Below are positions 22,496 through 34,353 of a stretch of DNA of 64,000 bases, one piece after another (positions within the stretch are counted from its first letter, which is position 1; the number at the start of each line of letters is the position of its first letter). Source of the DNA: Excoecaria cochinchinensis (taxonomy: Eukaryota; Streptophyta; Magnoliopsida; Malpighiales; Euphorbiaceae). Location: NCBI GenBank assembly GCA_947683425.1, contig CANTUQ010000119.1, forward strand, positions 5,791,001 through 5,855,000, written 5' to 3'. Position numbers and translations under genes: made by a program. The notes beneath the pieces were generated by a model, which saw only the letters and a list, made by a program, of their open reading frames with translations, did no database searches and was not told the origin of the DNA.

Positions 22496-25400
22496 TTAGC
22501 CATGGAACCTTTTGAGTCTATCTATGTTCACCGGTTCCTTGAATTCATTGCCGTCGCTATCTGATAAAATTGTGGCTCCCTTTGATAATAGCTTTTTGAG
22601 AATGAAAGGCCCTTCCCAGGTAGGTCTGAATTTTTCCCGGATGTCTGGTGCTCCCGGTCTCATCTGCTTAAACACCAAGTCCCCCTCCTTCAAAGGATGT
22701 TTCTTAACTTTCTTTCCGAATGTTTGAGCTAGCCTCTTCTGATAGATTTGGTTGTGGTAGTAGGCTCTTAATCTGTTCTCATCCAGCAAGTTTAAATGCT
22801 GCAGCCTTTGCCGAGCCCACTCAGTCTAGGGGATCTGAGCTTCCATGACTACTCTTAACGATCTAAGCTCTATCTCAACCGGCAACACCGCCTATGTCCC
22901 ATACACCAGAGAATATGGCGTGGCTCCTGTAGATGTTCTCACCGTTGTTTGATAACCCCAGAGTGCGAAGGGCAGCTTCTCCGCCCAATCTTTGTAGGTT
23001 TGGACCATTTTGGCCAATATTTTCTTAATGTTCTTATTAGCAGCCTCCATAGCTCCGTTGGCCCGTGGACGATATGGAGAAGACTTGTGGTGTTCAATTC
23101 TATATCTCTCCAATAGCTTCCTGGTTTCTCCCATAAACTATACGCCATTATCTGACACCACATGATGTGGGAGGCCATATCTACAGTCAGATTCTTCTTA
23201 ATAAACTTGGCCATGTCTCTCGCATCAATCTTCTTGAAAGATTATGCCTCTACCCACTTAGTAAAGTAATCAATGGCGACGTTAAGCTATGCAGTTCTGA
23301 AACAGGCAAATGCCTTAAGTCTGCGTATTGTTGGCACAGCTGGCATTATTTTACAAACTTTGAACAGTCATTATCCATTGTAAGTCAGTAAAACCCTTAT
23401 CTCATGATTTTCTTGGCCAGTGTCAAACCGTTCATATGGGGTCCACATACACCTGCGTGAGTTTCCTCCATCATCCTCCGGGCTTCTTTCTCATTCAAAC
23501 ATCTCAATTGAATGCCATCGGCCTGCCTTTTATATAGCACCCCATCTATACACATAAACTAAATGGACGGCTTGCGAATTAACCTCTGGTGCTTTTCAGT
23601 AACCTCCTCTGGGAAAATAGTGTTCTCTAGATACTTCATGATATCATGGTACCATGGCTTCCTATCCGCTACCTCGACTTCCGCTACTGACTGTGATTGG
23701 AAATTGGGCCTATTTGAGCTGGAAATCAATACGGGTCTCATAATCACTCCTTCCGGATTGTCCCACATTGACACCAAAGTAGCGAGGGCATCAGCTAATT
23801 GATTCTCCTCTCTTGGAATGAAACAAAATGTGCATACCTCAAATTGGCTACTTAGACCTTCCAAATGCTGGATGTAGGACATCAATCTTTCTTCTTTAAC
23901 TGCCCATTCACCTCGGATCTAGTTGATTACGAGGGAAGAGTCCCCGAACACCTCAACAGTCTTTGCCCCCAAGGCTAACAAAGCTTCCAATCCACAAATA
24001 CATGCTTCGTATTCAGCCTCGTTGTTGGTAGCTTTAAACCTTAGTTTTCTGGCCAAAGGGAGCTTCTCATTTTCCGGGGTCGTCAAGATAACTCCTACTC
24101 CCGCCCCTTTGCTGTTCACGGCCCCATCAAAATGCAATTGCCATCCCTGAATTGCAATAGCTACTATATCCTCGTCTGGGAAATTGAATTCGTAGGTGTC
24201 TCCTTGAATCGGGTGCTCGGCCAGGAACTCAGCCATTGCTCGCCCCTTGATTGTTTTCCTAGTGACATATTCCACATCAAATTCCTGTAGCAACAATAAC
24301 CATCTGCCCATCTTTCCTAGCAAGGATGGTGCTTCCTGTAAATACCTCAAAGGATTCTGCTTTGCTACCGCCTGCACCTTGTATGAGTGGAAGTAATGCC
24401 TTAACTTCTTTGAAGCCCAGATAACGGCAAGACAAATCTTTTCTACCTCGGCATACTTGATTTCATACTCCAAGAACTTCTTGCTGAGATAGTAAATGGC
24501 AAACTCTATCCCGAACTCATCCTCTTGAGCCATCATGGCGCCCACAGAGCTGTCTTCTATGGCCAAGTACAGAATCAGAGGCTTGTTTGGCTGCGGTGGC
24601 CTCAACACAGGTGGATGCAACAGGTATTCCCGGATAGCGTCAAAAGCCTTTTGACAATCCTCATTCCACACCACTGGTTGATTTTTCCTTAGAAGCTTGA
24701 AAAGCGGTTCGCAGATTGAAGTCAGCTTGGCAATGAACCTGCTAACATATTGCAACTTGCCCAAGAAGCTTCTCATGTCCTTTTCCTTCTGAGGCAACGG
24801 CAACTCCCTGATAGCTTTAACCTTGTCCAGGTCAATTTCGATACCTCGCTGACTGACCACATGCCCTAATAACTTCCCTGAGGTCACCTCGAAAATACAT
24901 TTCTTCGAATTCAGTCACAAGTCATACTTCTCTATTCTCGTAAAGAACTTCTCCAATGCTTCGAAATGACCCTCTCTGGTGGTAGACTTAATCATCATGT
25001 CGTCTACGTACACTTCCACCTCCTTATGGATCAAGTCACTCAAAATCTTTGTCGCCATTCTCTGGTATGTAGCCCCTGCATTCTTCAGACCAAAAGGCAT
25101 CACTCGATAGGCATACATCCCCCATTCAGTAATGAAAGTCATCTTGATTCTGTCGATTATTTTGTTTAGAATCTAATTATAACCCGTATAGCCATCCACG
25201 AAGCTGTACATTGCACAGGCAGCAGCACTGTCTATTAGCACGTCTATGTACAGCTGTGGGAAATCATCCTTTGGACAGGCTTTATTAAAATCTCGGTAGT
25301 CAATGCATACTCTTACTTTCTCGTTCTTCTTGGCCACGGGGACTACATTAGCTAACCATGTGGGATATTGGACCTCTACCAAGAACTTGGCTTCAATCTG

Positions 25401-25867
25401 CTGCAGGATTTCCTCCTTTACCTTATCTGCCCACTCTGGTCTGAGTCTTCTCAGCTTCTGTTTCACGGGCTTGTAACCCGGATATGTAGGGATAGCATGC
25501 TCTGCAACGTTTCGATTGACGCCCGACATATCTTCATAGGTCCAGGCAAAGACTTTTTCATGTTTTTTGAGCATTCTCTTAAATTTTTTCCTTTACTCAG
25601 GAGTTATATCTGATGCTATCAAAATTTCTTTCGGGTTTTTCGAGGTTCCAAGATTAAATGGAGTTGCATCAGAGGAATCAATATCAAATATGAATGGAGT
25701 GTGATCATGATCATGCATATGGAAATTATCAGAAACATCACACAAGTAAGCGAAATCATTCATATCATTAATGAAATTATGATTGTCATTTACATCATTA
25801 AATAGTTCAGGAACGAAAAGACATTCTAAGCTAGTCTCCTCCTCCTCTCCTGCTATCCTTGCTTCAC
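22496..25867 (-). pseudogene. pol of element B (reverse transcriptase, RNase H, second RNase H, integrase; broken)
   Basis: Reads from about 25867 down to 22496. It starts with an acidic, Asn/Asp-rich linker, then reverse transcriptase with an intact YVDD (near 25000), an RNase H domain, a second RNase H-like domain (LHFDGAVNSKGAGVG, NNEAEYEA, FGDSSLVIN), integrase HHCC (H...H...CQLC-type) and core, and a C-terminal GPFILKKLL...NIDRLKRFHG end. In-frame stops include TAG at 25173-25175 and 23919-23921 and TGA at 24915-24917. F reads CAG or CGA at these places. The second RNase H is the mark of the Tat lineage. No chromodomain. Confidence 0.85.
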
Positions 25868-27380
25868 CATTCTAGTAAGTTTGACCCGATCATAAAAACA
25901 GGTGGCGAAACCGCATTGTAGCTAGGCTTCTTCTTTCCTTCCCTTCGCTCAGGGTCAGTGATCTGTTTACTGTCAATCAAATCTTGGATCTTATGTCTTA
26001 GAGTCATACAATCATCCGTTAAATGCCCGGTATGCTGATGAAAAGCACGGTATTCATGTTCTTTGTGTTCCGACTGACCTTGGCTCCTAGCTGGTCAGGG
26101 TGGCATTTGTTGGAGCTTTCCTTCCTTCATCAACCGCTTCAAAACCCACGATAATGGCCAGCCCAAATTCGAGAAATAACTCTAACTCATCGCAGTCACC
26201 GATACTTCTGCTGTCCTCCCGCTTCTGTTACTGCTGCTGGAGCCTGCAGGCTTGCTTGCCCCTGGGTTGCCATAGCCTTTCTTAACATAATTCTCACTAT
26301 TAACCCTCTTTGCGAGATATTCTCCCTCAGCTTCTATAGCAATATCTTTTAAAGACTCCCAATTTTGTAAGCCTTTCATCTTCAGTTCCTCTCTCAGATA
26401 AGGGCTAGCATTTCGGATAAACAGTCGAATCTGGTCCGGGGTATCCGGCTTTCGCTTCATTTCCATTACTCCATTTCTCCAACGGGTGAGGTACTCATGG
26501 AAAGATTGTCTCGCCTTTTGCTGTAAAAGGTCCAAGTCTTTTAGAGTTATCTCCATCCTAGTACTGCAATCGTACTATCTGAGAAATTCTTCGGTCAATA
26601 ACTCCCAGTTTTCTTTTGTCCTTCGATCTAAATCGTGATGCCAGTCCACCGCTGGGCTAGTTAAACTCAGGCAAAAGTACTCAAGTTTTTGCCTCTTCGT
26701 CAGGGTGGTGCCCTTCATTACCAGAGAATATTGCTTTATATGAGCAGTGGGGTCTGAAGTACCGTCAAACTTAGAAATGTCGGACATCTTGAAATTCTGG
26801 GGTACCAAGTCGTCACTATCCAGTTCTCTATCCTCGGGATTCATTCCTCCCCCCATCTTTAGCATTTTCGACATGGCTTTGAACTTTTTTTCTATCTTTT
26901 TCCACACTTCGTCTTCCACCCTAGGTGATTTTCCCTTGGCTACAGTCGGCTCTTCTGGCTCATCCCATGGGTCAACCTCAGATCCAGGGCCCTCTTTATG
27001 GTAAACTGGGGCTGGGGCTCTCGGCTCTACTACCGGTGGATCAACTACTACTAAGGGCTTCGGTCTATTCTCCTCTTTTTCTTCCTGCCCTGCAATTCAG
27101 GCACTAGCCTGTTGTCCTGCTCGTGGCGCCAAAGTGGCAGTAAGATTTCCCATCATGGCTATCATTCAGGCCTCGAATTCCTCGATTCTCTTTCCCACTT
27201 CCTCGGCAATCATTGCCTTGGTGGTATCGATTCCTTTTGATGAGTTTGACATCTTCGAAGTGGTGTGACTGGCCTCTAAACAAGATTCTGAGAAACTCCC
27301 CTCTTCTGACAGCTCAAACTCTGGGTTCCTGATCAATCTACCCATCGGTCCTCTTGTCCACTTAGGAAGATCTATGATGG
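25868..27380 (-). pseudogene. gag of element B (broken), fused past a deleted protease
   Basis: Gag core on the minus strand (26919-26182) with a TAG at 26575-26577 in place of the glutamine codon before YDC. Conserved stretches: EYFCLSLTSPAVDW, LLTEEFLR, SFHEYLTRWRN, MEMKRKPDT, QIRLFIRNASPYLRE. The C-terminal zinc-finger-like HQHTGH...C region reads Arg where the first Cys is expected. After MIGSN the frame stops, and the next sequence is the linker before reverse transcriptase, so roughly 1.5 kb carrying protease and G-patch (present in C) has been lost near 25870. Confidence 0.8.
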
Positions 27381-28144
27381 CTGCACAGACAAAGAGTTAG
27401 AATGATGCATGGATGCGATGGAATGCATGCTCGTGATATGCAACATCCACAGAACACATACAAGCAAATAGGTCACCTCCGCCCTTATCACTCCCACACA
27501 CGTGGTCACAGTCTCTTTCCTAGGCGGGATTAGCCCATGGGTCAACCGGGGACCCAATGGGCGCGCATAATGCATGGCAAAAAATCCGGCAGCATATCAC
27601 TCCCCAACTAATGCACAAGCGCATGGGTGATGATCATTACATATTTAGATGGTCCGAACATATTGACATGGCCCTACCAGGGCATGAAGGCCTTTGGCTA
27701 GGTAACCAAACAAAACATTTGGACATTACCAAAATGTGAGGATCAAAACAACAAGCACATAATTATGGTTCATATTATCTAGGGGAAGTATCTACGGCCA
27801 CTACATGAGCTTTGGTCACGGGTTGTGTTACTTTAGGGCTACCCAAGCATGGTCTCTGTCAACGGGTCTAGCTCATCACGAGCGTAACAACCGATCGGGT
27901 CACCATTTGATATACCATGATGGTACAAGGCCTGGGCTGGTGATTATACTTAACACTTCCCTACATTGAGTGAATGTAGGGTCATGCTTCGGGAAGGCAC
28001 CGGGGTTTAAGAAGGGACCAAACTAATGTATTCTAAGGCTCTAATGGGATGTAAATGCAATTTTGAAAGAAAGCGAATTTATAAACTAAAACTTTAAAGT
28101 GTAAATGTTAGTCAAGGTATTTTCAAATTGAAGTCTCAAACCTT
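27381..28144 (-). promoter_or_regulatory. Leader of element B with branch-point and splice-acceptor-like end
   Basis: Noncoding stretch between primer site and gag. On the minus strand it ends CTAAC (27396-27400) then CAG at 27381-27383, just before the conserved CCATCATAG. Long blocks (GCTACCCAAGCATGGTC, ATCACCAGCCC) are shared with C and E, so the leader is under stronger constraint than the LTRs. This suggests packaging, dimerisation or splicing signals. Confidence 0.55.
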
Positions 28145-28162
28145 CCCCAGTGGAGTCACCAC
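28145..28162 (-). promoter_or_regulatory. Primer-binding site of element B
   Basis: On the minus strand GTGGTGACTCCACTGGGG directly follows the LTR end. The same site is in E (58291-58309) and C. The matching tRNA is not assigned here. Confidence 0.7.
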
Positions 28163-29307
28163 TGTGACGCGCGCCGGACCCCGCGGGCGCCCATTGACCG
28201 CTCGCTTGAGGGCGATCGGGCTTTTGAAGGTCCGTTGGCAGCTTGTAACAAATTCTAAGTGCGTCTATTTTGGGCAACAAGGAGGTTTCATGGAGTCGCC
28301 ACCCAATAAAATATTGGGAAAGTTCATCTTGCCTCAGTGAGCCTAAGACGGCGCATATCTCCATCTTGGGTAAACCAAAGGGATCTTGGAGGCAATTATC
28401 CCAATAGAACATTGAGAATGACCCTCTAACCCTATGGAGCCTAGGATTTTTAATTAAGCCTTTTGATGGGACACAAGAGGTGTCTTGGAGGTTCCAATGA
28501 GTGATCGGATAGACCTCTCGCCTCGTTGAGCCCAAAGACCAGAGCTGGGTTCGAGACTTCTCATCTATTTCTACCTTGATTTAACTTTACATTCAAGTTT
28601 TGAATTTATTAGTTCACTTTCTCTCTCCACACGATGCAAATTTTTAATTAAAGCAAAAAAATCCGCATAAAAAGCGGTAAATATACATAAACAAAAGTAA
28701 ATGAAATAAATGCTCGAAATTAAATTAAAATAAAACTAGGAGTGGAATACAACTCCCATTTTAAAGGTATGATATAAATATACATACAAAAAGATGGGAA
28801 ATTCATTTATTTTGAGGACTTTGGTCCTCGCATGCGTTTATTATGAAAATGATTTTTATGTGACATTTTCATTGGCTAAAACAGGACATTGGGTCCTTTA
28901 ATTTTATGAAAGAATCCCAATTTTAACTAATATAAAACAAGTATCTATTCTAATTTGTGCGGAAAAAAGTAAAATGAATATATATAAAAAAAAAGCTGAA
29001 TAAGAAATAAGGAAAATAAATAAATAAAAAGGAATAGGAAAACTAAACCAAAGACAGGCTTTCCATGATGGTATGATGGTTCTTTTCCTCAGCTCAATCC
29101 ATCCAGGAAGAAGGAAAATACAATACTCACAAAATAAAAGAAATATTAATATTTACAAATTAAAGCGATACACATGTAAATGGAGAGAAAAAGAAAAAAA
29201 TAGAATAAGTAAAAAATGAAATTGTTGAAAAAAAACGTTTTGAAAATGAAAATAAACATAAAAAAGAGGAAAAAAAAAGAAAAAGGAAAAAGGCAACAAA
29301 GACGAGA

Positions 29308-29452
29308 GACGGGCTAGTGGCCGACCGACAGCCGTCCCTCATGTGACCGACGGACAATAGGCTTCACACGCCGTCGCTCAAATGACAGACGGGTTTATTG
29401 CCCGTTGCTTGAATGACAGACGGGCGTCTGCGAGCTACATCCCATCGGTCGC
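29308..29452. repeat. Downstream GACGGGC cluster of LTR B
   Basis: Repeated GACGGGC, GACGGAC and GCCGTCGCTC words, seven or more. It corresponds to 44290-44435 in F. Confidence 0.7.
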
Positions 29453-29979
29453 CTCTGGTTTCTAAAAAAAGGTAAAATCTTCTTTTTCTCTTTTCTCCTT
29501 AAACAAAAAACTTTTAGACAAAATAAAGGCAAATAAAAGCTAAATAAAAGATAAATAAATGCGATAAATGCAGAAATAAATGTGATAGATTAATAAAGCG
29601 AGTGTCCGGAATATTTACCCTTGAATTGTACCTTTCTGGAGTGAAACTTCGGTTGACTTGAACCTTGCGCGTCTCACGAGAAGAAAGCAAAAGCCAAGAA
29701 AGAAAAATGTCTATATTTCTCCTTGATTTTTACTGAATTTTTGAAATATCTGAATCCACAAAATGGATGAAAACTAATGGATTTAGCTTTCTCCAAGTAA
29801 AATAGATTCACTTAAAAGTGAAACCATACCAAAGAAAAAGTAGGAAAATATGGGAATTTAATTAAAATAAAGATAAAGAAAAGAAAACTTGAGAAGAGGA
29901 AGATTTGCCCCTTTAAAACTTGATTTTTGTGACTTTTTTCCAAGAATATTCGAACCCTTTCCATGATGAAAAGATTTAC

Positions 29980-29989
29980 TATTTATAGG
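29980..29989 (-). promoter_or_regulatory. TATA box of LTR B
   Basis: On the minus strand CCTATAAATA follows directly after GCCCGTCGGTCATG. Confidence 0.6.
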
Positions 29990-29993
29990 CATG

Positions 29994-30140
29994 ACCGACG
30001 GGCAGGCCTAGACTCACAGACTGGCGTCCCTGAGTCACCAATGGGACACATGTCCGTCTCTGCTAACCGACGGGACACGTGTTCCGGAGTAAAAGCGGTG
30101 GCCGCCTCAACGACCGATGGGTCTATGAGCTGCCGACGGG
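29994..30140. repeat. Promoter-side GACGGGC cluster of LTR B
   Basis: Words ACCGACGGGC, ACCGACGGGACAC and GCCGACGGG lie immediately upstream of the TATA box on the minus strand. Confidence 0.7.
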
Positions 30141-30148
30141 TTGTCCAT

Positions 30149-30382
30149 CCCAGAGTGCAAAAGGTAACTTGTCTGCCCAATCTTTGTAACTCTGAACTAT
30201 TTTGGCCAAGATCCTCTTGACATTCTTGTTGGCAGCTTCTACTGCCCCGTTGGCTTAGGGACGATACGGAGAAGACTTCTGATGCTCAATACCTTATTTT
30301 TGGAGTAACTTCGTCGTTTCGGCCATGAACTGGACCCCGTTGTCAGATACCATGTGGTGTGGATGGCCATATCTACATATCA
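30149..30382 (-). pseudogene. Integrase fragment of element C (far side of solo LTR H)
   Basis: On the minus strand it continues the integrase core: CRYGHPHHMVSDNGVQFM, then SSPYRP and AANKN, to FALW at the junction. Two TAA codons interrupt it. It joins the frame at 34354 once H is removed. Confidence 0.8.
30378..30382. repeat. Target-site duplication of H (left), TATCA
   Basis: TATCA precedes TGTCACACCCC; the same five bases follow the LTR end at 34354-34358. Confidence 0.9.
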
Positions 30383-31503
30383 TGTCACACCCCAAAATAG
30401 CCCTGGTCGGATTGTGCATGCTAAGTCGGGATCGGAAGGGTATTTCGGTAATTTGTGCTTGAGAAATTTGGAGTGTTAAGGACCTAATTGAAAAGATAAT
30501 TAAGTTTGTAAGGAAAGAAATGTGTAAGTGAGTGAAGTGTTATTTGTTTAAGGACTTAAGAGCAGTAATGGATTTGGAATAGTCTTAGTGGAGTTTGGGG
30601 TCCATTTGGATGTTGCCAAGTGGCTTGTTAGGTGGGCATTGAAAGAAGAAAAAGAGGAAAGGAAAGAGGAAGAGAGAGGGAACACAGATTGCATTCCCGT
30701 TCTCCCTCTCACGCCTTCCCTTCTTCTTCTTCTCCTCTTCTTTCTCTGCTTTTCCTTTCATTCTCTTTGGCTTTGGCTTGGAGTTGTGTTTGGGTTGGAA
30801 GTGTGTTTTGCTTAAAGAGGTAAGTTGGGTTAAGGTTTCTACGTTCTGTTCTTCTTCTTCTTTTCCTGGTTTTGGTTTTGGTTGAGTTAGGGTTTGAAGA
30901 GTAATTGTGGGTTTTGTTTGTGCAAGTGTTTGATGATAAGAAGAAGCAAAGTAAAGGCAAGGAAAGGATTGAGCAGTGATCTTGAAGCGTGATTTTGGAT
31001 CGTCATTTCCAGGTTTGGGAGTGTTTTGATTGCATGCAATGTTTGGGAGCTCTCTGTTCTTCAATCCCAGTTTGTGTATTTGATGAATGTCCCTGCCCTA
31101 TTCTCACGTAGGATGTAAAGATATGTTTTGTTTAGTTTGTGAAATTTGGTGTGTTTTAGCATGAGAATACGTATGATTTATGTGATTAGATGTGTTAATA
31201 ATGCATGTATAGGATTAAATTGGAAGTACTGTGTTTGGGTTTTGAACTTTCTGTTATTTTGTTAGGGTTTATGTTCTTGAAGGAATTAAATGTGTCTATG
31301 CATGATTTTGGTTGATTTGATTGTTGAATTAAGTTGCAATTATCTTGTTTATGCTGGTTGGGACATCGATTGAAAGGTAAGATGAGTTTTGTTGGTGTTT
31401 TGAATTAGATTGAAAATGGTTTTTATCGAGTTCTTTGAAATTCTGGAAAACGATGGAAATCTGCATGTCTACAGGTTTGCGATAGCGGGGAAGAAGAAGG
31501 AAG

Positions 31504-31695
31504 CGGCTCACGCGATGTGAGCCATGCTCACGTGATGTGAGCCATGCTCACGCGATGTGAGCCATGCTCACGCTAGGTGAGCAATGCTCACGCTACGTGA
31601 GCTATGCTCACGCGATGTGAGCAATTGCTCACGAGGCGTGAGCTATGCTCACGCGACGTGAGCAACCTTCACGTGACGTGAAGGTTGCTCAGGTC
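31504..31695. repeat. 20-bp phased palindrome array in LTR H
   Basis: Nine units with CTCA (or TTCA) starts at 31507, 31527, 31547, 31567, 31587, 31607, 31628, 31648 and 31668. Each is CTCAC, a variable five-base centre, then GTGAG. The spacing is 20 bp with one of 21. The last unit changed both arms together to TTCAC/GTGAA and its outer bases extend the match (AACCTTCAC/GTGAAGGTT), so the symmetry is kept. Confidence 0.9.
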
Positions 31696-33847
31696 TCCCG
31701 ATTATTCTGTTTGGCTTCTGTCTTTCTTTCCTTAAGCGACCAGTTTTTATAAAATGATTTCCAAACGCTTTTTATGGTATTTTTCTTTACTGTGTGCTAT
31801 GTTACCTTGCTGATATGATGGATTATCCCAATTTATTTGGTATTAGTAATATGTTATCTATGGTAAGTTATATGTGGCATTTTGGAATAAGTTTTGGATT
31901 ATAGTGATCCTGTTAAATGATTGTGGGATTTTAACAGTATGGTTTGGACTGTAATATGCTTATTATTGTGATATGTATTGCACGTCATATTTTGAATGCG
32001 AAGGAATTTTGAAGGCTGACTTTCTGATTGTTTAAGTTCCAAACACGTTCTGTCTTAATGTGAATTATGTTACGCATATCTTTAGTCTGTTTCTTCTTTA
32101 AGAATAATTTGCCATGCTTAAGATTATGCTGTAACTTTCCCCGATTATGATGATGCGTCCTTGGTCATTAGCATAATATGATTCCACATGTGTTCCTGAC
32201 ATGATGTAGAATGATGAGTAGTGCTAAGATGTTATCAATTGAGTTATTGCATGCTCCAGTATATGACTTGTATGAAGTATGATTGGCATCCTGCTATGCC
32301 ACACTTATTTGAATAATATGGTTGATGTCTGAATACATGGTTATGCTTTAGCCTTTGAACTCAATGTGTTATGTTTAAATGTAATTTGGACTATGCATGA
32401 TTTATGCTTAGTATCTTCACCTAATGCATGATTAAGATTTTGTATTGATAATCATTGGCATGGTAGTGCTTCTATACCTGATTCTTGGCATGCTTTAGAA
32501 CATTGTTTAATGTTAACGTGTATGGACTGTAATATGTTTTGCAATGCGAATTGTATGAGATATGACCAACTTTATGAGCATATTTATATGTCTATTGTAC
32601 TCTGGTTTATGCATGATGTATATATATATATTTATGCGTTGTGCGATTCGTAATGTGAATTGTTTTATGCATGACCTGCGAGAGTCAGTCTAGTGGATAG
32701 TTAGGCATGCCTAATAGAGATCAGTTAGCTGCAGCCCTTTGAACGTTTGGACCCCGATCAGGTCATCCGACTGGTTCCTCGCGAACCCCCCATCAGTACG
32801 GATCCTCGTGATCCATTTTAATGTATTTGGATCGGGTTAAGATCCCCCATCAGTAAAAATGCTTTTGTGACAAAATAAATGGTTTTCGATTCGTACCCGT
32901 AAGGTACCCTTTGGCCGACTTGTACCCGTAAGGTACTAATCAGTACACTCGTTATCCACTATTGTGAGTCAGCAGGTGCTTTGATGGTTTGTTTTATGCT
33001 GCTTTGAAATAGCTATCAGAATGTAATATCCGATTGATTATGATAAGGATTTCAGAAATCAGTTTATATGTATATGAATGTGACTATGGGCTTCAGAATG
33101 TATGTCTGTTTTAAGTAAGCATGATTTAATATCTAACATGATTATCCGTACTTGTCATGTGATTTGTTATAAGTTTCTGAATGCTTTGAAATGATTCGAT
33201 TGATGTATTTAAGTATATGACTTCAGCATAGTTTTGTTATATATATAAGCATGTGAACCGAAGCAATTGTGACGGTAAGTATGTGATGATTACTGTACCT
33301 TCTGCATGTTGATGATATGAATGTAATGTTATGTGTTTATGCTTTTAGTCTCCGTTATTAGAGTGTTTTCGCTTGATACTTTATATATATGAGAGTTGCG
33401 CAGCGGTAATATGATGCTTTGGATTTTGTACCTTGGATTTTGACTAGTGTGTGTGTTTAGCATGTCTAAGTATGTTGGTGAGCTAGCATTCTTAACATGA
33501 TGGTTTGGTTGTCAGTACTTGCATGGGTGCTTAGTTATGTCAATTGCATGTGTAAAGCTCATGTGACTCCGCACGGTAAGATGTTGATTTTTGCTACCCA
33601 TGTAGGTTTATGCATGTAATATAGTATGTAGTTCTGCATAATAATGCTTGTATCGTGTATTGTTTTATGTCTGTTTTGGTCTATCCTGGACATGAGTTTA
33701 TGGTTTGATCGGGAGTATTGAAATGAATGCCTTTATTATGCAAGCCTATTTATTTATATGTTATGAATATCCGCATTTGCCATTTGAATGTGTTTTGCCT
33801 TGACGACCATTGTGAATGGCCGTCCATATTCTTGTGTGTTCTCCCCA

Positions 33848-33866
33848 CTAAGCGTTTATCGCTTAG
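33848..33866 (+). promoter_or_regulatory. Conserved LTR stem-loop, LTR H
   Basis: CTAAGC, loop GTTTATC, GCTTAG, then TTTCCGTGCAGGT. It lies 487 bp before the LTR end. Confidence 0.5.
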
Positions 33867-34353
33867 CATGGATTTCCTTTCCGTGCAGGTGGCAGGGTTG
33901 GTTCTGTTCGAGTCGCGCTTCTGCAAGGTCGGCCACGTAGGAGTTAGAAGTTCTGTATTTTGTTAGCTTCTATATTTCCGCTTTTGTAATTCTGTAGTAT
34001 TGTATATGTAATTAATTATGTTTTGATCTTGAGTTTTCTTTTGGGAATGTAATAGTTAGTATGTTTTTATGTTTAGTTATTCCTTTGTTTTATTATTTCG
34101 CTTATGCTTCCGTTGAATGGTCATATGTATGCCTCTGTGTATGCTTCAGCTTAGTGTCTGCGTGTGCGTAAGTTATTGCATGATCAATCCGTGCCTGCAG
34201 GTAAGGTAAGTTTTTAATTAATCCGTACTTTCGTATGCATGTTTTGTATGAAAGTATGCTTCTGTATTGTGCATGTGCATATCTGTATGAGTGAGCGTCG
34301 GGTAGCGCGTCCGTCGGCGTCCTTCCAATGGGGACGGCGATGGGGGTGTTACA

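Larger units (their letters stand above)
21130..30151 (-). mobile_element. Element B: Tat-lineage Ty3/gypsy element, truncated at both ends
   Basis: Minus strand. From right to left: truncated 5' LTR (28163-30151), primer site, leader, gag, reverse transcriptase, two RNase H-type domains, integrase, then an antisense accessory gene cut at 21130. The protease part is deleted and there is no 3' LTR. Sequence is nearly the same as F, so both belong to one family. Its left end abuts the PIP5K downstream spacer and its right end is fused to element C. Both ends therefore reflect deletions, not the original insertion. Confidence 0.85.
28163..30151 (-). repeat. 5' LTR of element B, lacking its first about 250 bp
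   Basis: Nearly identical to the F LTR (43159-45384) up to GGGTTGTCCATCCC. There it breaks and integrase sequence of C begins. Contains both GACGGGC clusters and a TATA box. Confidence 0.88.
30383..34353 (+). mobile_element. Solo LTR H, 3971 bp, chromovirus type
   Basis: TGTCACACCCC to GGGTGTTACA with a perfect TATCA duplication and no internal region. It shares with the LTRs of A and D a TGCATGACCTGC block, a GTGGATAGTTAGGCATGCC block, a TGGACCC.GATCAGGTC block and the CTAAGC hairpin, so it is of the Tekay/Del type. The reading frames in it (for example 30585-31064) are simple-sequence artefacts and not genes. Its length is unusual for a solo LTR. Confidence 0.92.

Noticed and set aside
30585..31064. 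Lys/Pro/Thr-rich 159-residue frame
   Set aside because: Purine/pyrimidine-rich simple sequence in solo LTR H with no domain.
31504..31695. CRISPR-like spaced palindromic repeats
   Set aside because: Plant nuclear LTR context, 20-bp units, five-base centres and no cas genes. It is a palindrome array inside a solo LTR.
34102..34353. Continuation of the integrase frame into His/Tyr-rich sequence
   Set aside because: It reads into solo LTR H across the insertion point; the true continuation is at 30382.
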